64,000 bases of DNA from Pythium myriotylum (lineage: Eukaryota > Oomycota > Peronosporomycetes > Pythiales > Pythiaceae), in NCBI GenBank assembly GCA_023091665.1, contig JALJCQ010000013.1:2976001-3040000 (forward strand), in the 5' to 3' direction. This document shows positions 20,344-30,682 of this stretch, one piece after another. Position 1 is the first letter of the stretch, and each line of letters starts with the position of its first letter. The notes under the pieces were generated by a model that was given only the letters and a program-made list of their open reading frames with translations, made no database searches and was not told the origin of the DNA. A program made the translations under genes and the position numbers.

Positions 20344-21884
20344 AAGCGACGGTCATGCCTTCGACCAAATCCTCCCCGCCATGCCAGCGACTACATGTCG
20401 CGCACCGCGAGCGACCAGCGACGAGGAAAACGGCGGCTCGACGCCGGGCGATCCAAGCCGCTCGCCCCATCCTTCAGTCGCTGGAGCTGGCGAGAAGCTC
20501 TTTGTAGTGATTGGATAAAACTCAGATTCAGCCACGACCAGGAACTCTATCACTGCAACCTGCTGAGTCGTCCCGAGGCTTCCTTCAAGTTCTGGAATCT
20601 CGTCGGTTGCAGTCGGTCTCCAAAATGGCGAGGGGAGAAAATTTGGAGCGAGCGGACGTGGAAGTCACTGGAGACTCGCCGTTCTATGCGTCTGAGTTAG
20701 TGGGAGAAACTTCAACTGGTCAGCTGGCTCGACTCAACTGCGTTCGTCACGAAGTCGACCAATGGACTGGAGAGAGAGAGAGAGAGAAAGAGACTCGCGA
20801 GGCTCTTCCGCTGTGCTTTCTGTCACACGGAACTTCCAGCTGATCGGTACTGTAGATGACTCTGGACGAGCGACGCCCTGGGAAGGATAACGAGAAGTTG
20901 TCGCGATTCGGAGCGATATTGACCGACAGCATAAAAGGATTTAATCAAGCTGGATGCAGCATGATCTTGCCCACTTCGAGTGCTGAAGGAAATTTCATCT
21001 CGCTCACGACTGCTTCGAAGATATAGGTTCCTGTTTTGGCGTTGACGTGAGTGAAATCATCGGAGACTACTCAACATTCGATGAATTCGGATGCTCGCGT
21101 GGTGACTCCAAGTCGCAATCTAAGGAGCGTTGGGATCGATTCAGCAGGGGGCGACGTAGTCAAAACAAAAGACTTTCGGTGTGCTGTACTGACGGTAACG
21201 GGAACTCGGCAATTCCACCGCGAGAGGTCAGCGCCGACTCTGACCACACGTGAAAGGCATCGCGATGAGCAACCGTGATCGAGCCGTCTGAGACGGAGCC
21301 GCGGCCTCCATTGGACAGGTCGGATCGCCCCATTCGCATTCACGTCGCGGAGAGGCTCGTTGTGTCTCGAGACCAGCGGATCCATGACCAGGATCTCAGG
21401 CGCATCCGCAATCCGGAGCTCCCACCCCCACCCTCCGACCATGTCCGACGCGACGAGGCAAGAAGGACCCGCCTCGCGCTGCTTGGAGCCGGCAGGAGCC
21501 GGAGGTCGCGTGAGCCGGTGGCTCCGTCGACTCTATCGGCGCGGCTTACACGGCAGTTGACTGAACTGAGCAGACCGCGTGGCATAAACATGGGGCGCCT
21601 GGTTGAAGTGGCAGTTCGTAATCGCCCAGGAGGTCGACGAATGGCAGGAGCTGCTCACCAGGGCAATCTGTGACGCGGTCGATGCAGCTGCTGGGACGTA
21701 ATCACAAAACGGATTCAGTTTCACAGGTAAGCGAATGGAGAATTCGATTAATCGAGATGGTTCTATTTGAGGTGGTCCACTCGAATATATGGTTTGACAG
21801 GATTACGGCGACAAGAATCGGCTCGGCGATGACGCGATCTACTGGATTTAGTCATGTAGGTACAGAATGATGGTGTGATCGCAC
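20344..21884. other. Gene-poor interval with a GA microsatellite and a possible coding relic
   Basis: A (GA)n microsatellite lies at 20769-20794. On the minus strand a frame at 21070-20945 ends in a plausible C-terminus (FTHVNAKTGTYIFEAVV, then MKFPSALEVGKIMLHPA and stop). It is preceded in the same frame by a stop and a 124-codon open stretch (21442-21071). I do not recognise a family. It may be the last exon of a decayed gene. Other frames look like chance. Confidence 0.35.
20769..20794. repeat. (GA)n microsatellite
   Basis: About 26 bases of GA dinucleotide repeat with one interruption. Confidence 0.8.
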
Positions 21885-22589
21885 ATGTCGCAGATTGTCC
21901 CCAAAAATCGCGCCAAGCGTAGCTGCTCAATGTTTGGCGGCAGTATGGAATTTTCCCGACAACACACAAGCAAAACTTCAGCCCGAACGACCGAGACAGC
22001 GATGATACAGACCATGGCGATGCCTCACAGCTCTTCGTACCACTTGACGAATGCCATGAAGCACACCACCGCCTACGCGCCGGCCCACCACCCGCGCAAC
22101 GTCACGGCCATCATCCACAGCCCCGAGCGCAACCCAATGCTCTGTCGGTACCCGAGCAAGCTCTGCGATATGCTGCGCAGCGAGAAGCGCGGCGGCGGCC
22201 TCCACCGCTTCTGCGCCTACCACCGCGAGCGCGCCAACATCAACCAGCGCCGCGTCGACCACCGGCGGCGGCTGCGCAAGCAAGGCCTCCCAGTTCCTCC
22301 GGTTGAGCGCGCGCCAAGCCACTGGCAGACTGACGACGAGCGAATGCAACACCAAACAATAAAGGTGGAATCAGAGATGAAGCAGGAGCAAGACGACGAG
22401 GAGATGACGACACAGGACGTGGATCTCTTCGACGTGGGCGAGTCCGCGGCGCCACTCCTCGCTGATTTCTCTTCATCCGATCTCCAAGAGCTCATGGAGC
22501 TGCTCGACGATGTCGACACAACGACTGAGCTCATGATAAAGGAAGAAACGACAGATCCTCGCGACGCTGGAGGCCCCTACTTGGTGTGA
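21885..22589 (+). CDS. Putative zinc-binding, basic, acidic-tailed nuclear regulator, copy 1
   Basis: The frame encodes 234 residues, or about 195 if translation begins at the ATG near 22002, where similarity to copy 2 starts. The core is C-x6-C-x12-H-x2-C-x2-H (from CRYPSKLC to HRFCAYH), followed by a basic stretch (HRERANINQRRVDHRRRLR). The C-terminal half is acidic and contains an amphipathic DLQELMELLDDVD. Such Cys/His plus NQRR proteins are common in oomycetes but not functionally defined to my knowledge. The order of zinc site, basic patch and acidic tail suggests a DNA-binding transcription regulator, loosely like the plant WRC domain in spacing. Copy 2 lies at 41125-41622 on the other strand. 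Confidence 0.6.
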   Translation: MSQIVPKNRAKRSCSMFGGSMEFSRQHTSKTSARTTETAMIQTMAMPHSSSYHLTNAMKHTTAYAPAHHPRNVTAIIHSPERNPMLCRYPSKLCDMLRSEKRGGGLHRFCAYHRERANINQRRVDHRRRLRKQGLPVPPVERAPSHWQTDDERMQHQTIKVESEMKQEQDDEEMTTQDVDLFDVGESAAPLLADFSSSDLQELMELLDDVDTTTELMIKEETTDPRDAGGPYLV

Positions 22590-23528
22590 TGCCAGTGAGA
22601 AGGCCAGCAGGATTCTTGAATGCAAGCATAGATACCCGAATAGTGGATAGTAGTAACTTAAGTATTTTGAGGAGGTAGAGGGCTACGAAAAGTAAATATA
22701 ACGACGCGGATGCGCGCATCCAGCGACTCATGTCCCCGCTGCGTCTCCTTGGACGACGAAAGCCTTCGTCGATGGTGTCGCATGCGCTTCAACTTGCATG
22801 TCCACTCGCCCGAAGATCCGCCCATTTCGACATGGCTTGTTTCGACCACCCTTCCAGAATCGTTATTTTCGCACCCTCTAGAAAACAATAATCCACCACC
22901 CCCTTCAAACCGATAGGTTTCTTTTAAAACCGATCTTTGTGGCCAATCAACGCAACGGAGCTGCTCGTTGGCTAGGAGTCCCAGTGGCTCCAAGTGCCGA
23001 CCACGGTCATTGCTGCCATTTCCGATTCCGCGCTCAAGCCTCATCGCTTTTGAGTCGCGTCGTATCGATCCTGTGAATCGAAGGGGCTCGTTGGGTTGTG
23101 CTTGTGAAACGATGTGCACACAGTCTTCTTTCGCCTGAGCTACGAATGCTGATAAAAGACTACCCGCTGATTACTTTTACGCTGATCACAAGCAAACAAC
23201 CACCCCCTCGATTCTTAAGATGTCCACTTTCAATTGCGTTAGTTTGCTTGGTAGTGCCATGTTGCAGTAGAAGAAGTGGTGCCTAAGTCAGAAAATTTAC
23301 TACGTAGTAATAATAGGTCTAGCCAGAATTCTGTGCGGAGTACGCTGTTCCTAGACGTCTAGTGCTTCCGTGTACCACCACTGGTGGCAGTCGCTTCGCC
23401 TGTGTACTTGCCGCGCCACACGCCTGAATCTGAGCTAGATTCGGCTCGCCGGCCAAACATAAGTCTGGGCTGATCTGTCCGACTTTGATAGTTGCCTCCC
23501 CATACTAAGCACATTCTGCGAGTTAAAC
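22590..23528. other. Intergenic, about 940 bp, no gene supported
   Basis: Reading frames here are short and have no recognisable motif. A small hairpin (CGACGAAAGCCTTCGTCG) lies near 22751. The interval probably contains the promoter of the LRR membrane protein gene, but no initiator match was convincing. Confidence 0.4.
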
Positions 23529-25540
23529 ATGCGCATGGTCTCGGTCCATGCCTTGTCGTTGAATCGACGCAAAAGCAGCTTGCAGAACCTTCATCTCGTT
23601 GTGTCATCACCAGTGTTCGTTGTGAGCTGGTGGATTGTTCTTCTTCTCCACACCACCGCTGGCGCATTCATGTTGCTGATGGGCTTCATCCATCTCTTCA
23701 TCACTAGGCCAAATGTGTACCAGAACTTGTGGTTCTTACAGATCGAGCTCTCGACTCTCAAAGTCGCAGGGTTTAGTTTTCTTCTGATTGCGTTGCCTCA
23801 TTTCGCACAAATCGTCAAGGATGTCAGGACTTCCATCGCGTGCAATCGGCTAACATTCGACAACGGGCACAAATCCACCAGGAGATCCCAGTCTTCGAGA
23901 CACCGTCGGTCAAGTGCATGGCGACTCGTACGTTTCTTCCATGCTGCGAGGCTCAAAGCTTCTTCATTTCTTCTGTCAGTCGGTGTACGCGGCAAATATT
24001 TTGAGGTGGGTTTCTGTGCTCGTCAAATGGTGGAGATCGCATCACAGACATACCAAGCTCATCTCTTCAGCTGGGCTGTGCCAAATCCCTTCGTGAACCG
24101 CGCATTGACTGTTTTGATCGTGCTGAACTGCGTCTTCTCCCCACTGGTCGACTTTTTTTTCAAGTACAATCGAGGCGCACACAAGGCCTCGCTGTTGGGC
24201 GTTGATCTGATACTGGATTTAGCTGTCTCTGTCATTGTGCCGCTCTGCATTATTGTGCCGCGTCTCTTAGAGTTCGACTGGAAGAATGGCAAGTACGCCG
24301 ATGAGCTCCGATTTAACGAGGTTTGGTTTGTTCAAGCTCTCTCTGGGGTCCACCAGGTACTCGTCACGACAACGCTCGATTTCATCTCGACCATGATCCC
24401 TCACTTGGCTGCTCTCGAGAGCTTGGGCACCTTAAAGTCGTTCTGCTTCGGGTGAAATCAGAACAAGTCACCGTAGAGCCCTTTACGGCTGCTGGTCCAA
24501 CCGACGCCAAGAAGTTCCAGCAACACACGATAATTCTAGCCCGCAAGCATCGAATCGCGCGTGCATTTGACGGACTAGCAGCCGCATGGGCGTTGCTGGT
24601 ATTGTCAGCTTACATCCACGCCGATAATCGAAGCACGAACAAGCCGACGGCCGAGTGTACACTGCCCATGAAACCGTGGTTAGCGAGCAATACGTCATGT
24701 GCCGTTTTTTCAATAAACTGCTATCGATCGAAGATGCTAGGCTCGAGCGAAGATATCTCACGGGTGATGTCTCGTCTTGATCGGGTATCACTCATGCGAC
24801 TTACAATCAGCCACTGCCCAGGGCTGTCTGTACCCCACAGTCTATCTGAATTCCCTGAACTTCTCGGCATCCAGATTTTCAACTGCAGCATTACTGACTG
24901 GTCCAACACCGCAACGATTACAGAAAAGCACAACCGAAAGCTACTAGAAATTCAGTTCTTTGACACGATGATGAACGAGTTTCCAGTGGCTCTTGTCCAC
25001 GGCCAGCTTCCTCGACGTCTCAGTGTCATGATTCATAACAGCAACCTCACAATGCTCCCAGAGTCCGCCCCGGATGCTTGGGCTGGCCACAAATGGCCAT
25101 ACTTCAGCCTCGAGCATGTTCCGCTGAGGTTGCTGCCGCCTTCGTTCAAGCGTGCGCGCGCTTTCATGCTGACATTTTACGACACTAACCTCGAGTTTCT
25201 CGCTGACGACGTCTTCGCAGACCAGGAGTTCGCTGCCCTGCGGCTCCCACTCAACCGCCGGCTTTCCGAGATCCCCGATAACGTCGGGAGCACGGCAAAG
25301 CTCTTGCGGTTCTTCGCCGACCGCACGAACGTGTCGCGTCTGCCTCTTTGGCTCGACCCGTGGCTTCGATCGCCGCAGACCCAAGCGGCGTTCGCGCTGG
25401 GCGAGACCGTGTCGTTCTTCGACAGCCCTGTCTGCCGCGACGACTCGCGCCTCGCGACTCGAGAAATCTGCTCCGCGAGCACGTTCTCAACCGTCGAAGA
25501 TCGAAGGTACGAGATCGTCAAGGCCCGCCGGATCCTCTGA
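23529..25540 (+). pseudogene. LRR multi-pass membrane protein, split by one frameshift
   Basis: The first frame (23529-24455) encodes about 300 residues with four hydrophobic segments (for example FVVSWWIVLLLHTTAGAFML and LILDLAVSVIVPLCIIV). At about 24440-24455 the coding sense passes to another frame that runs to 25540. That frame starts with VLLRVKSEQ and a fifth hydrophobic segment (AAAWALLVLSAYIHA), then LRR-like repeats (LSEFPELLGIQIFNC, LSEIPDNVGSTAKLL) and a Cys-containing cap. No intron with GT..AG ends fits the junction, so a one-base length change is the simplest reading. It is either a pseudogene or a sequencing error. The cap matches the partial gene at the window's start. Confidence 0.65.
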
Positions 25541-25711
25541 GCAGCTCCAGTTCAATGTAGCCATCTTGGTTAGTTACGGTATTTTCCTTCCATATTGGAA
25601 CGTTTTGCCTTCCATCGACCCGGGTTTCCCACTTGGGTTGAGTATTGGGGTCTCCGGGTTTGACCCGAGGTCGCCGGAGAAACAGTTCCCAACTGCAAGT
25701 CTCACGCCGAC

Positions 25712-28282
25712 ATGGAGGACGCCGACGCGCGCGAGGATCTCCACGCGCCGCGCGCGGCCGACGCGCCCGGCGGCGCCAGCGACGATGCGCGAGACGCCGC
25801 GCCATCCGCTCGCGAGAGCGCGGCCTCGAACGCGTCCGGAGAGCCGCCGAACGACGTCGCGACGCGGCGGCTCGCGCTGCTCGACAAGATCGCGCTCTTC
25901 GAGAAGCGCGGCGCGATCCTGCCGTCGGACGCGCACACGCTGCGCTTCCAGGTGCACGAGAGCACGAGCGGCCAGTGGCGCGCCGTCGAGGAGCGGCTCC
26001 AGCAGCTCGCGTTCAACTGGAATCCGTACCAGGACTACAGCGCCGAGGAGCGCCGCGAGCAGGAGAAGCGCGGCGCCTCGGCCGCGACGACGCCCGTCAA
26101 GCGGCCTGGAAGACAGAAGAAGAAAGACTTTTACGAGCTGCTCGGACTCGCCAGTCGCGACGCGAGCGCCGAGGAGATCAAGAAGCAGTTTCGCAGGCTC
26201 GCGCTGCAGCTGCACCCGGACAAGCAGAAGCAGGCTGACAAGGACGGCGACGAGCTGCCCACGGGCGTGCCCGACTCGACTGAGTTCGCTCGGCTCCGCG
26301 TGGCCTACGAGACGCTCAGCGACCCGGACCAGCGCGCCGCGTACGACGCCAAGCTCGCCGAGATGGAGTCGGGCGGCGCGAGCGTCGACGCCTTTGTCGA
26401 AGGGCTCCACGTCAAAGACCAGATCGCGATCGAGGCCTCGACCGACTTTGCGTCGCTCGAGTGGATGGCGCGTGTCAAGCACAAGATGGATGTCATGGAC
26501 CGCATCGCTGAGTGGGCCAAGCTGCTGCAGATCCGCGCAACTGACCTACGCTTTGAAACGGGCGAACCGTGTGTCGGCAAAGGCTGTGGCAAGATCGTGT
26601 CGATGGACCGTGATCTCGAGTGTTACGGTTCACCACGGCGGCGCGTGTATGTCTGCCTACTGCACAAGTACATTCACGCGTGCGACGAGAGCTGCACGAG
26701 CCACTACGGTGACGCCGAGCTTGACCGCAAAGTGTGCTCAATGCGAGCGTACTGGCTGGTGCAGAACTGGATCTACGACACGCTACAGCAGCAGCAAATT
26801 ATTGCGGCCCACCGAGCCAAGCTGGAGGAAAACGAGGAGTCCAAAGGAGACAACGAGCGAGGACAAGAGACCAGCAAGGACGAGCTTGTCGAGTCAGAGA
26901 TCCATCTCGGAGACTCTTTCACGACATTTTCGCTGGCCAAGAGACATGAATGCTGTAGTCAAGACTGTCGCACGCGATTTCAGTTTCTCGAGGACGGTAT
27001 CTTCGTTTGTCGGCGACACGGCACACCCCACGTGTGTACGTTTGAGCAGTGCGACCAGCAGGAACTCAAGCGTGGGAGCTATGTATGCTGGGTCAGTGGC
27101 AAGGTTTATGGCCACAAGAGGGAAGCTGTTGGCACGGGAACAAGAACGCGACGCGTCATGTACACAGACCAGCACGGCGATGCAATGTCGATCGACATGG
27201 AAGTCCCGGTACTGCTTCCTCTTGGGAAAATGACGTCGTACTTGTTGGAAGGGGGACCTAAGTCAGCAGTAGACCGCAGTTCGTCGCTGTCACCGCCACC
27301 GCCCTCTGAAAAAACATGGGGATATTGCGACGAAGACGACGAAGAAGTTGGATCTCCATCCCGTATGTCGCGTCCCCCTCGCCGTGCCACGACCGTTGAG
27401 AGCTACAAGCGCGCTCGAGAAGAAGAGATGTCGCCCACGCGTGCACGCATCCGCCGCCGACTGGATGAGAAGATCGACCAGTCAGATCCTTCATTTTACA
27501 TCTACTTGCATGTCCCGCAAGCCGTGGCAAACTTACCGAAGGTTGCGCTTGAGCTTCAGGAGCAAATGCCTGTGGCTCGTGTTGTGCGGGGTCAACCCGG
27601 AGAACCAGGAGCTCGCGATGAAGCTGAAGTTGAAGAGGAACCTCCAGTCGCCAACATCCTTCCAATCCGTGTTCGCCCGCGCAACACTTTGAACTACATA
27701 AAACATTGGATGGAAGAACTAACGGACCAGCTCATCTCAATCTGGGACCAGCAAATATTCTGGAGTGACACCTTGATTGGAGATGAAGGAAAGGTTATGA
27801 CACTAGAGGAGCACGGTATTCACGACGGCGTGTATCTCGAGTTGCGTCTTCACGACGATTGCCCTCTCCTCGTTGGCAACTGGGCAGGGAAACAAACCAC
27901 CGCAGGCGAGTACAATACAGTCCAGATCTCCAAGGAAGCTGAAGAAGATCTCGATGAGCAACAAGAAGAACAAGTGGACGTAATCGAAGCGGAAGAGGAA
28001 GCCTTCCAGCGCGACTGGCTGGATCGCAAGAGAGAGAAGATGGAGCAAATCGGTGCAATCAACCACACCGAAGTGATTGAGTACCATGGCTCCGTCCCGA
28101 AGCTCCTTGGCGTGATTCCTGAACGACCGCGCGAGCTGAAAAAGCTCGCCGGGTCTGCATCATCAGCAGCAAAGCCGATCGACGTGAAGCATCTGGAGGT
28201 GAAGCGCACAATGGAGAAAGACGCAGTTGCCTTGAAACAGGTTGCTGCAAGTGCGGTGGCAGTCAAGAAGGAGAAGAAATGA
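25712..28282 (+). CDS. J-domain protein with duplicated Cys/His modules and a ubiquitin-like region
   Basis: The gene encodes 856 residues in a single exon. An Ala/Arg/Asp-rich head is followed by a complete J domain (about residues 139-220: DFYELLGL, HPD in LQLHPDK, YETLSDPDQRAAYD), predicting Hsp70 stimulation. Two Cys/His modules follow at about 286-345 and 411-467. Both have paired cysteines, then (V/F)C..H....H.C...C and a further VC, so they look like a duplication and probably bind zinc. Residues about 650-720 (LPIRVRP..NTLNYIKHWMEE..DGVYLELRL) have a ubiquitin-like character. The tail is acidic coiled coil. The combination is not one I know from model eukaryotes. The ATG at 25712 is the first in frame. 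Confidence 0.75.
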   Translation: MEDADAREDLHAPRAADAPGGASDDARDAAPSARESAASNASGEPPNDVATRRLALLDKIALFEKRGAILPSDAHTLRFQVHESTSGQWRAVEERLQQLAFNWNPYQDYSAEERREQEKRGASAATTPVKRPGRQKKKDFYELLGLASRDASAEEIKKQFRRLALQLHPDKQKQADKDGDELPTGVPDSTEFARLRVAYETLSDPDQRAAYDAKLAEMESGGASVDAFVEGLHVKDQIAIEASTDFASLEWMARVKHKMDVMDRIAEWAKLLQIRATDLRFETGEPCVGKGCGKIVSMDRDLECYGSPRRRVYVCLLHKYIHACDESCTSHYGDAELDRKVCSMRAYWLVQNWIYDTLQQQQIIAAHRAKLEENEESKGDNERGQETSKDELVESEIHLGDSFTTFSLAKRHECCSQDCRTRFQFLEDGIFVCRRHGTPHVCTFEQCDQQELKRGSYVCWVSGKVYGHKREAVGTGTRTRRVMYTDQHGDAMSIDMEVPVLLPLGKMTSYLLEGGPKSAVDRSSSLSPPPPSEKTWGYCDEDDEEVGSPSRMSRPPRRATTVESYKRAREEEMSPTRARIRRRLDEKIDQSDPSFYIYLHVPQAVANLPKVALELQEQMPVARVVRGQPGEPGARDEAEVEEEPPVANILPIRVRPRNTLNYIKHWMEELTDQLISIWDQQIFWSDTLIGDEGKVMTLEEHGIHDGVYLELRLHDDCPLLVGNWAGKQTTAGEYNTVQISKEAEEDLDEQQEEQVDVIEAEEEAFQRDWLDRKREKMEQIGAINHTEVIEYHGSVPKLLGVIPERPRELKKLAGSASSAAKPIDVKHLEVKRTMEKDAVALKQVAASAVAVKKEKK

Positions 28283-28383
28283 AGAAATCCATGAATTAAT
28301 ATCTATCTTAGTGACATGGGCTCGACCAGCTATTGATAGCAATACATTAGCGGTTGCTGGTCTCAACTCCTGCCAGTTTGCGT

Positions 28384-28399
28384 CTCATTCAAGAGCAAA
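28384..28399 (+). promoter_or_regulatory. Initiator-like element of CFAP206
   Basis: TCATTCAAGAGCAAAG resembles the oomycete initiator and lies 24 bases before the ATG at 28408, inside a 125-bp gap after the J-domain gene. It supports 28408 as start. Confidence 0.45.
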
Positions 28400-28407
28400 G
28401 AGACCCG

Positions 28408-30528
28408 ATGGAGCACGCCCAGCGCATCGTGGCTGACATAGTTGCAAGGTGCAAGTACCAGAATGTCGGGGTTAGTGAGACTCTCGCTGCGTTTGCGGCA
28501 CGAATGGTCATCCACAAGAACAAGCGCAAACTCATTCTCGAGAAAGAAATGACGCACGAAGACCAACAATATCTTGTGGACCGATGTGTGCAAGTGCTGA
28601 TTCAGCAGCATGATCCGGCGCTGGAGACTATTAAGATGCAGCTCGAATTCGACTTCACTTACGCTCACCTTGAAGAATCTCTCCGCCAAAAGCGTGAACG
28701 CAAAGAGAAGAGCGTTGCAGCTTTGCAGCGGAGCATCGCGACACTAGTGCCGCAGAACCCAAGCGATTTCGAGACCATGACAACTCTCTACCGACAAATC
28801 TTCACGCTGCTAATGCTGGATGCGGACTCCAACGAGAGGCCTGTGGACCGGAACGTTGAGAAGGAGGTTGCAGCTGCGCTCGAAAGTGTATTCCCGCGCA
28901 TTGGATTGAAGACTTTCGTGACGATGTCAACGGAAGACAAGCGGTTCCAACTTGACGAACTTATGCGAATTGTACAGGGCATCCGCCTGTTCAACAAGGA
29001 GTTGGGCAAGGGAGGCGTGGGTATCGCCATTAGCGCTGATGACATCCAGGATCAAATGGTCTCCCTCACACACTTGATCAAGGTCGAAGTTCAGGATGCA
29101 AACGAGGTCTGCACTCAGTATACGGAGGTTCTCTTACACGTTCACCATCGACAGCATCCTGAAGATCAAGATGCAAGCGACATGGATCCCAATCAAGAAA
29201 CGATCCAACGATGGCAGGATGAACTGAGCAACCGCCGCCAGTTTCTGTCTTACTTGCAGAGTCTCGAAGAAGACATCACGTTCTCAAGTGATAAGATGGA
29301 GACGCTGCTTCTGACCTTCCGCAACGACCTCGCTGCACTAAAAAATCTTGTTGGCTCGCGCACATCACTCCCAAAATCCCAAGTTTACCCGTTGTTCGAA
29401 GCTGTGAGCAAGTCGTGGAAAGTTTTGCTGCATGAGCACGAGCTGCTTCAGGCTCGCTCGCGGTCCCTTAAGGCACTTATGCAGTTCAAAGATTCGTTCG
29501 ATCGAACGCTGGATGAAGACTCGGAGTACTGGCGGCGAGCTAAGAAGGCTGGCACGATCCCGATGGAAGAGCTATTCGACAAGTTGGAGACATTCCCTGT
29601 AGAGAGCCGCCTGAACAAGACACCTCCTGCAAATGCCGCCAAGATGCCCTCTTTTCGTATCAAAAACAGCTTCTCATTAGAGGACGAGTTGCTGGACGAC
29701 GAGGACGATAATATCAACCCCAACGAGGAAGAGGGCTCCAACGACCCCGTCCGCATGCCTGTGGATACCACGCCCGAGTTTATGCAACTTCCTCTAGAGT
29801 ACCAAGGATTTTGCCCGTGGACGATTGTTGAGCGAGGCGGCCTTTTGCTCCCCGGTGACCCGTCCTTAGGTGTCGTCCAGTACCGCAACGCTTACCACGT
29901 GTTTGTCAACGAGCGTGCCCTTCAGGAGTTCATGCTGCACCCACGACGCTACGTGCAGAGCATCCTCCGCCTCGCCGCCAAGCAGCCGTCATTCATTTAT
30001 CTTCTGCGTCTCCAGGACGCATTTCCTAACACAAACCTCAGTGCGCTGCTCAAGCTTTGCAATCGCTTTCCCCACGGCACTCCTACTAGTGCAATCGGTG
30101 CTGCAGCCTCGGGCGTCCACCCTCTTCTAGCGCCACCCCCAGCCCAAAAAGTCGACGCCAGCACGAGCACTCCGACTCACTTTGTGGAGAAGAACCTAGA
30201 CTACAACTACGACTGGAACGAGTGGAGTCTCCGGCGCAAGGCCTTGCAGATCGCCAACCTGCGCCACTGCAAAACCGTCTCGTGCCAAACAAGTCTCAGC
30301 AATTTCCGACGTGAGACCGACACGCAGGTCTACCTGCCTCGCGACAATGAAACGCAGACGGGTAAGGAGAAGGGTACCAACCCACCGCGTGTCACGACCT
30401 ACTTCGCTGGACTACGCAGCGGCAAAGTGACTGCAACCGAGGAGAAGACTGGCGCTGGTGACGAAGAGGAAGACGAAGGCAAGAACGAAGAACGCCCAGC
30501 CATCATTTCGTACACGTTCGAGCTATGA
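28408..30528 (+). CDS. CFAP206: Cilia- and flagella-associated protein 206
   Basis: The gene encodes 706 residues in a single exon from ATG 28408. The N-terminal half is alpha-helical (IVADIVARCKYQNVGVSETL). The signature C-terminal domain is clear: YQGFCPWTIVERGGLLLPG, LGVVQYRNAYHVF, and near the end SNFRRETDTQVYLPRDNETQT followed by TYFAGLR. These blocks match CFAP206/FAP206 (human C6orf165), which docks radial spoke 2 on the axonemal doublet in motile cilia and flagella. Its presence implies a motile flagellated stage such as zoospores. It is transcribed in the same direction as the J-domain gene. Confidence 0.92.
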   Translation: MEHAQRIVADIVARCKYQNVGVSETLAAFAARMVIHKNKRKLILEKEMTHEDQQYLVDRCVQVLIQQHDPALETIKMQLEFDFTYAHLEESLRQKRERKEKSVAALQRSIATLVPQNPSDFETMTTLYRQIFTLLMLDADSNERPVDRNVEKEVAAALESVFPRIGLKTFVTMSTEDKRFQLDELMRIVQGIRLFNKELGKGGVGIAISADDIQDQMVSLTHLIKVEVQDANEVCTQYTEVLLHVHHRQHPEDQDASDMDPNQETIQRWQDELSNRRQFLSYLQSLEEDITFSSDKMETLLLTFRNDLAALKNLVGSRTSLPKSQVYPLFEAVSKSWKVLLHEHELLQARSRSLKALMQFKDSFDRTLDEDSEYWRRAKKAGTIPMEELFDKLETFPVESRLNKTPPANAAKMPSFRIKNSFSLEDELLDDEDDNINPNEEEGSNDPVRMPVDTTPEFMQLPLEYQGFCPWTIVERGGLLLPGDPSLGVVQYRNAYHVFVNERALQEFMLHPRRYVQSILRLAAKQPSFIYLLRLQDAFPNTNLSALLKLCNRFPHGTPTSAIGAAASGVHPLLAPPPAQKVDASTSTPTHFVEKNLDYNYDWNEWSLRRKALQIANLRHCKTVSCQTSLSNFRRETDTQVYLPRDNETQTGKEKGTNPPRVTTYFAGLRSGKVTATEEKTGAGDEEEDEGKNEERPAIISYTFEL

Positions 30529-30682
30529 AGCCAGATCGAGAATTCTAAGACAACGTTATGCATTGTTTAAGAGGGGACGGGTCGACGGCTCGCCCGTGCG
30601 ATAGAATCCGAACTCGTCTACTCTTCGTAGTCTACTGCTTGGGGGGACCGGAGTAAGTTTAAAAAAAAGCAAGGAAATGAAT

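Noticed and set aside
21275..21673. 132-codon plus-strand frame
   Set aside because: Arg/Pro/Ser-rich composition, no motif, overlapped by equally open frames on the other strand.
25566..27233. 555-codon plus-strand frame overlapping the J-domain gene, and the 302-codon minus frame 25574-26482
   Set aside because: Both are Arg/Ser/Thr- or Leu/Val-rich shadows caused by GC bias; the other frame holds an unmistakable J domain.
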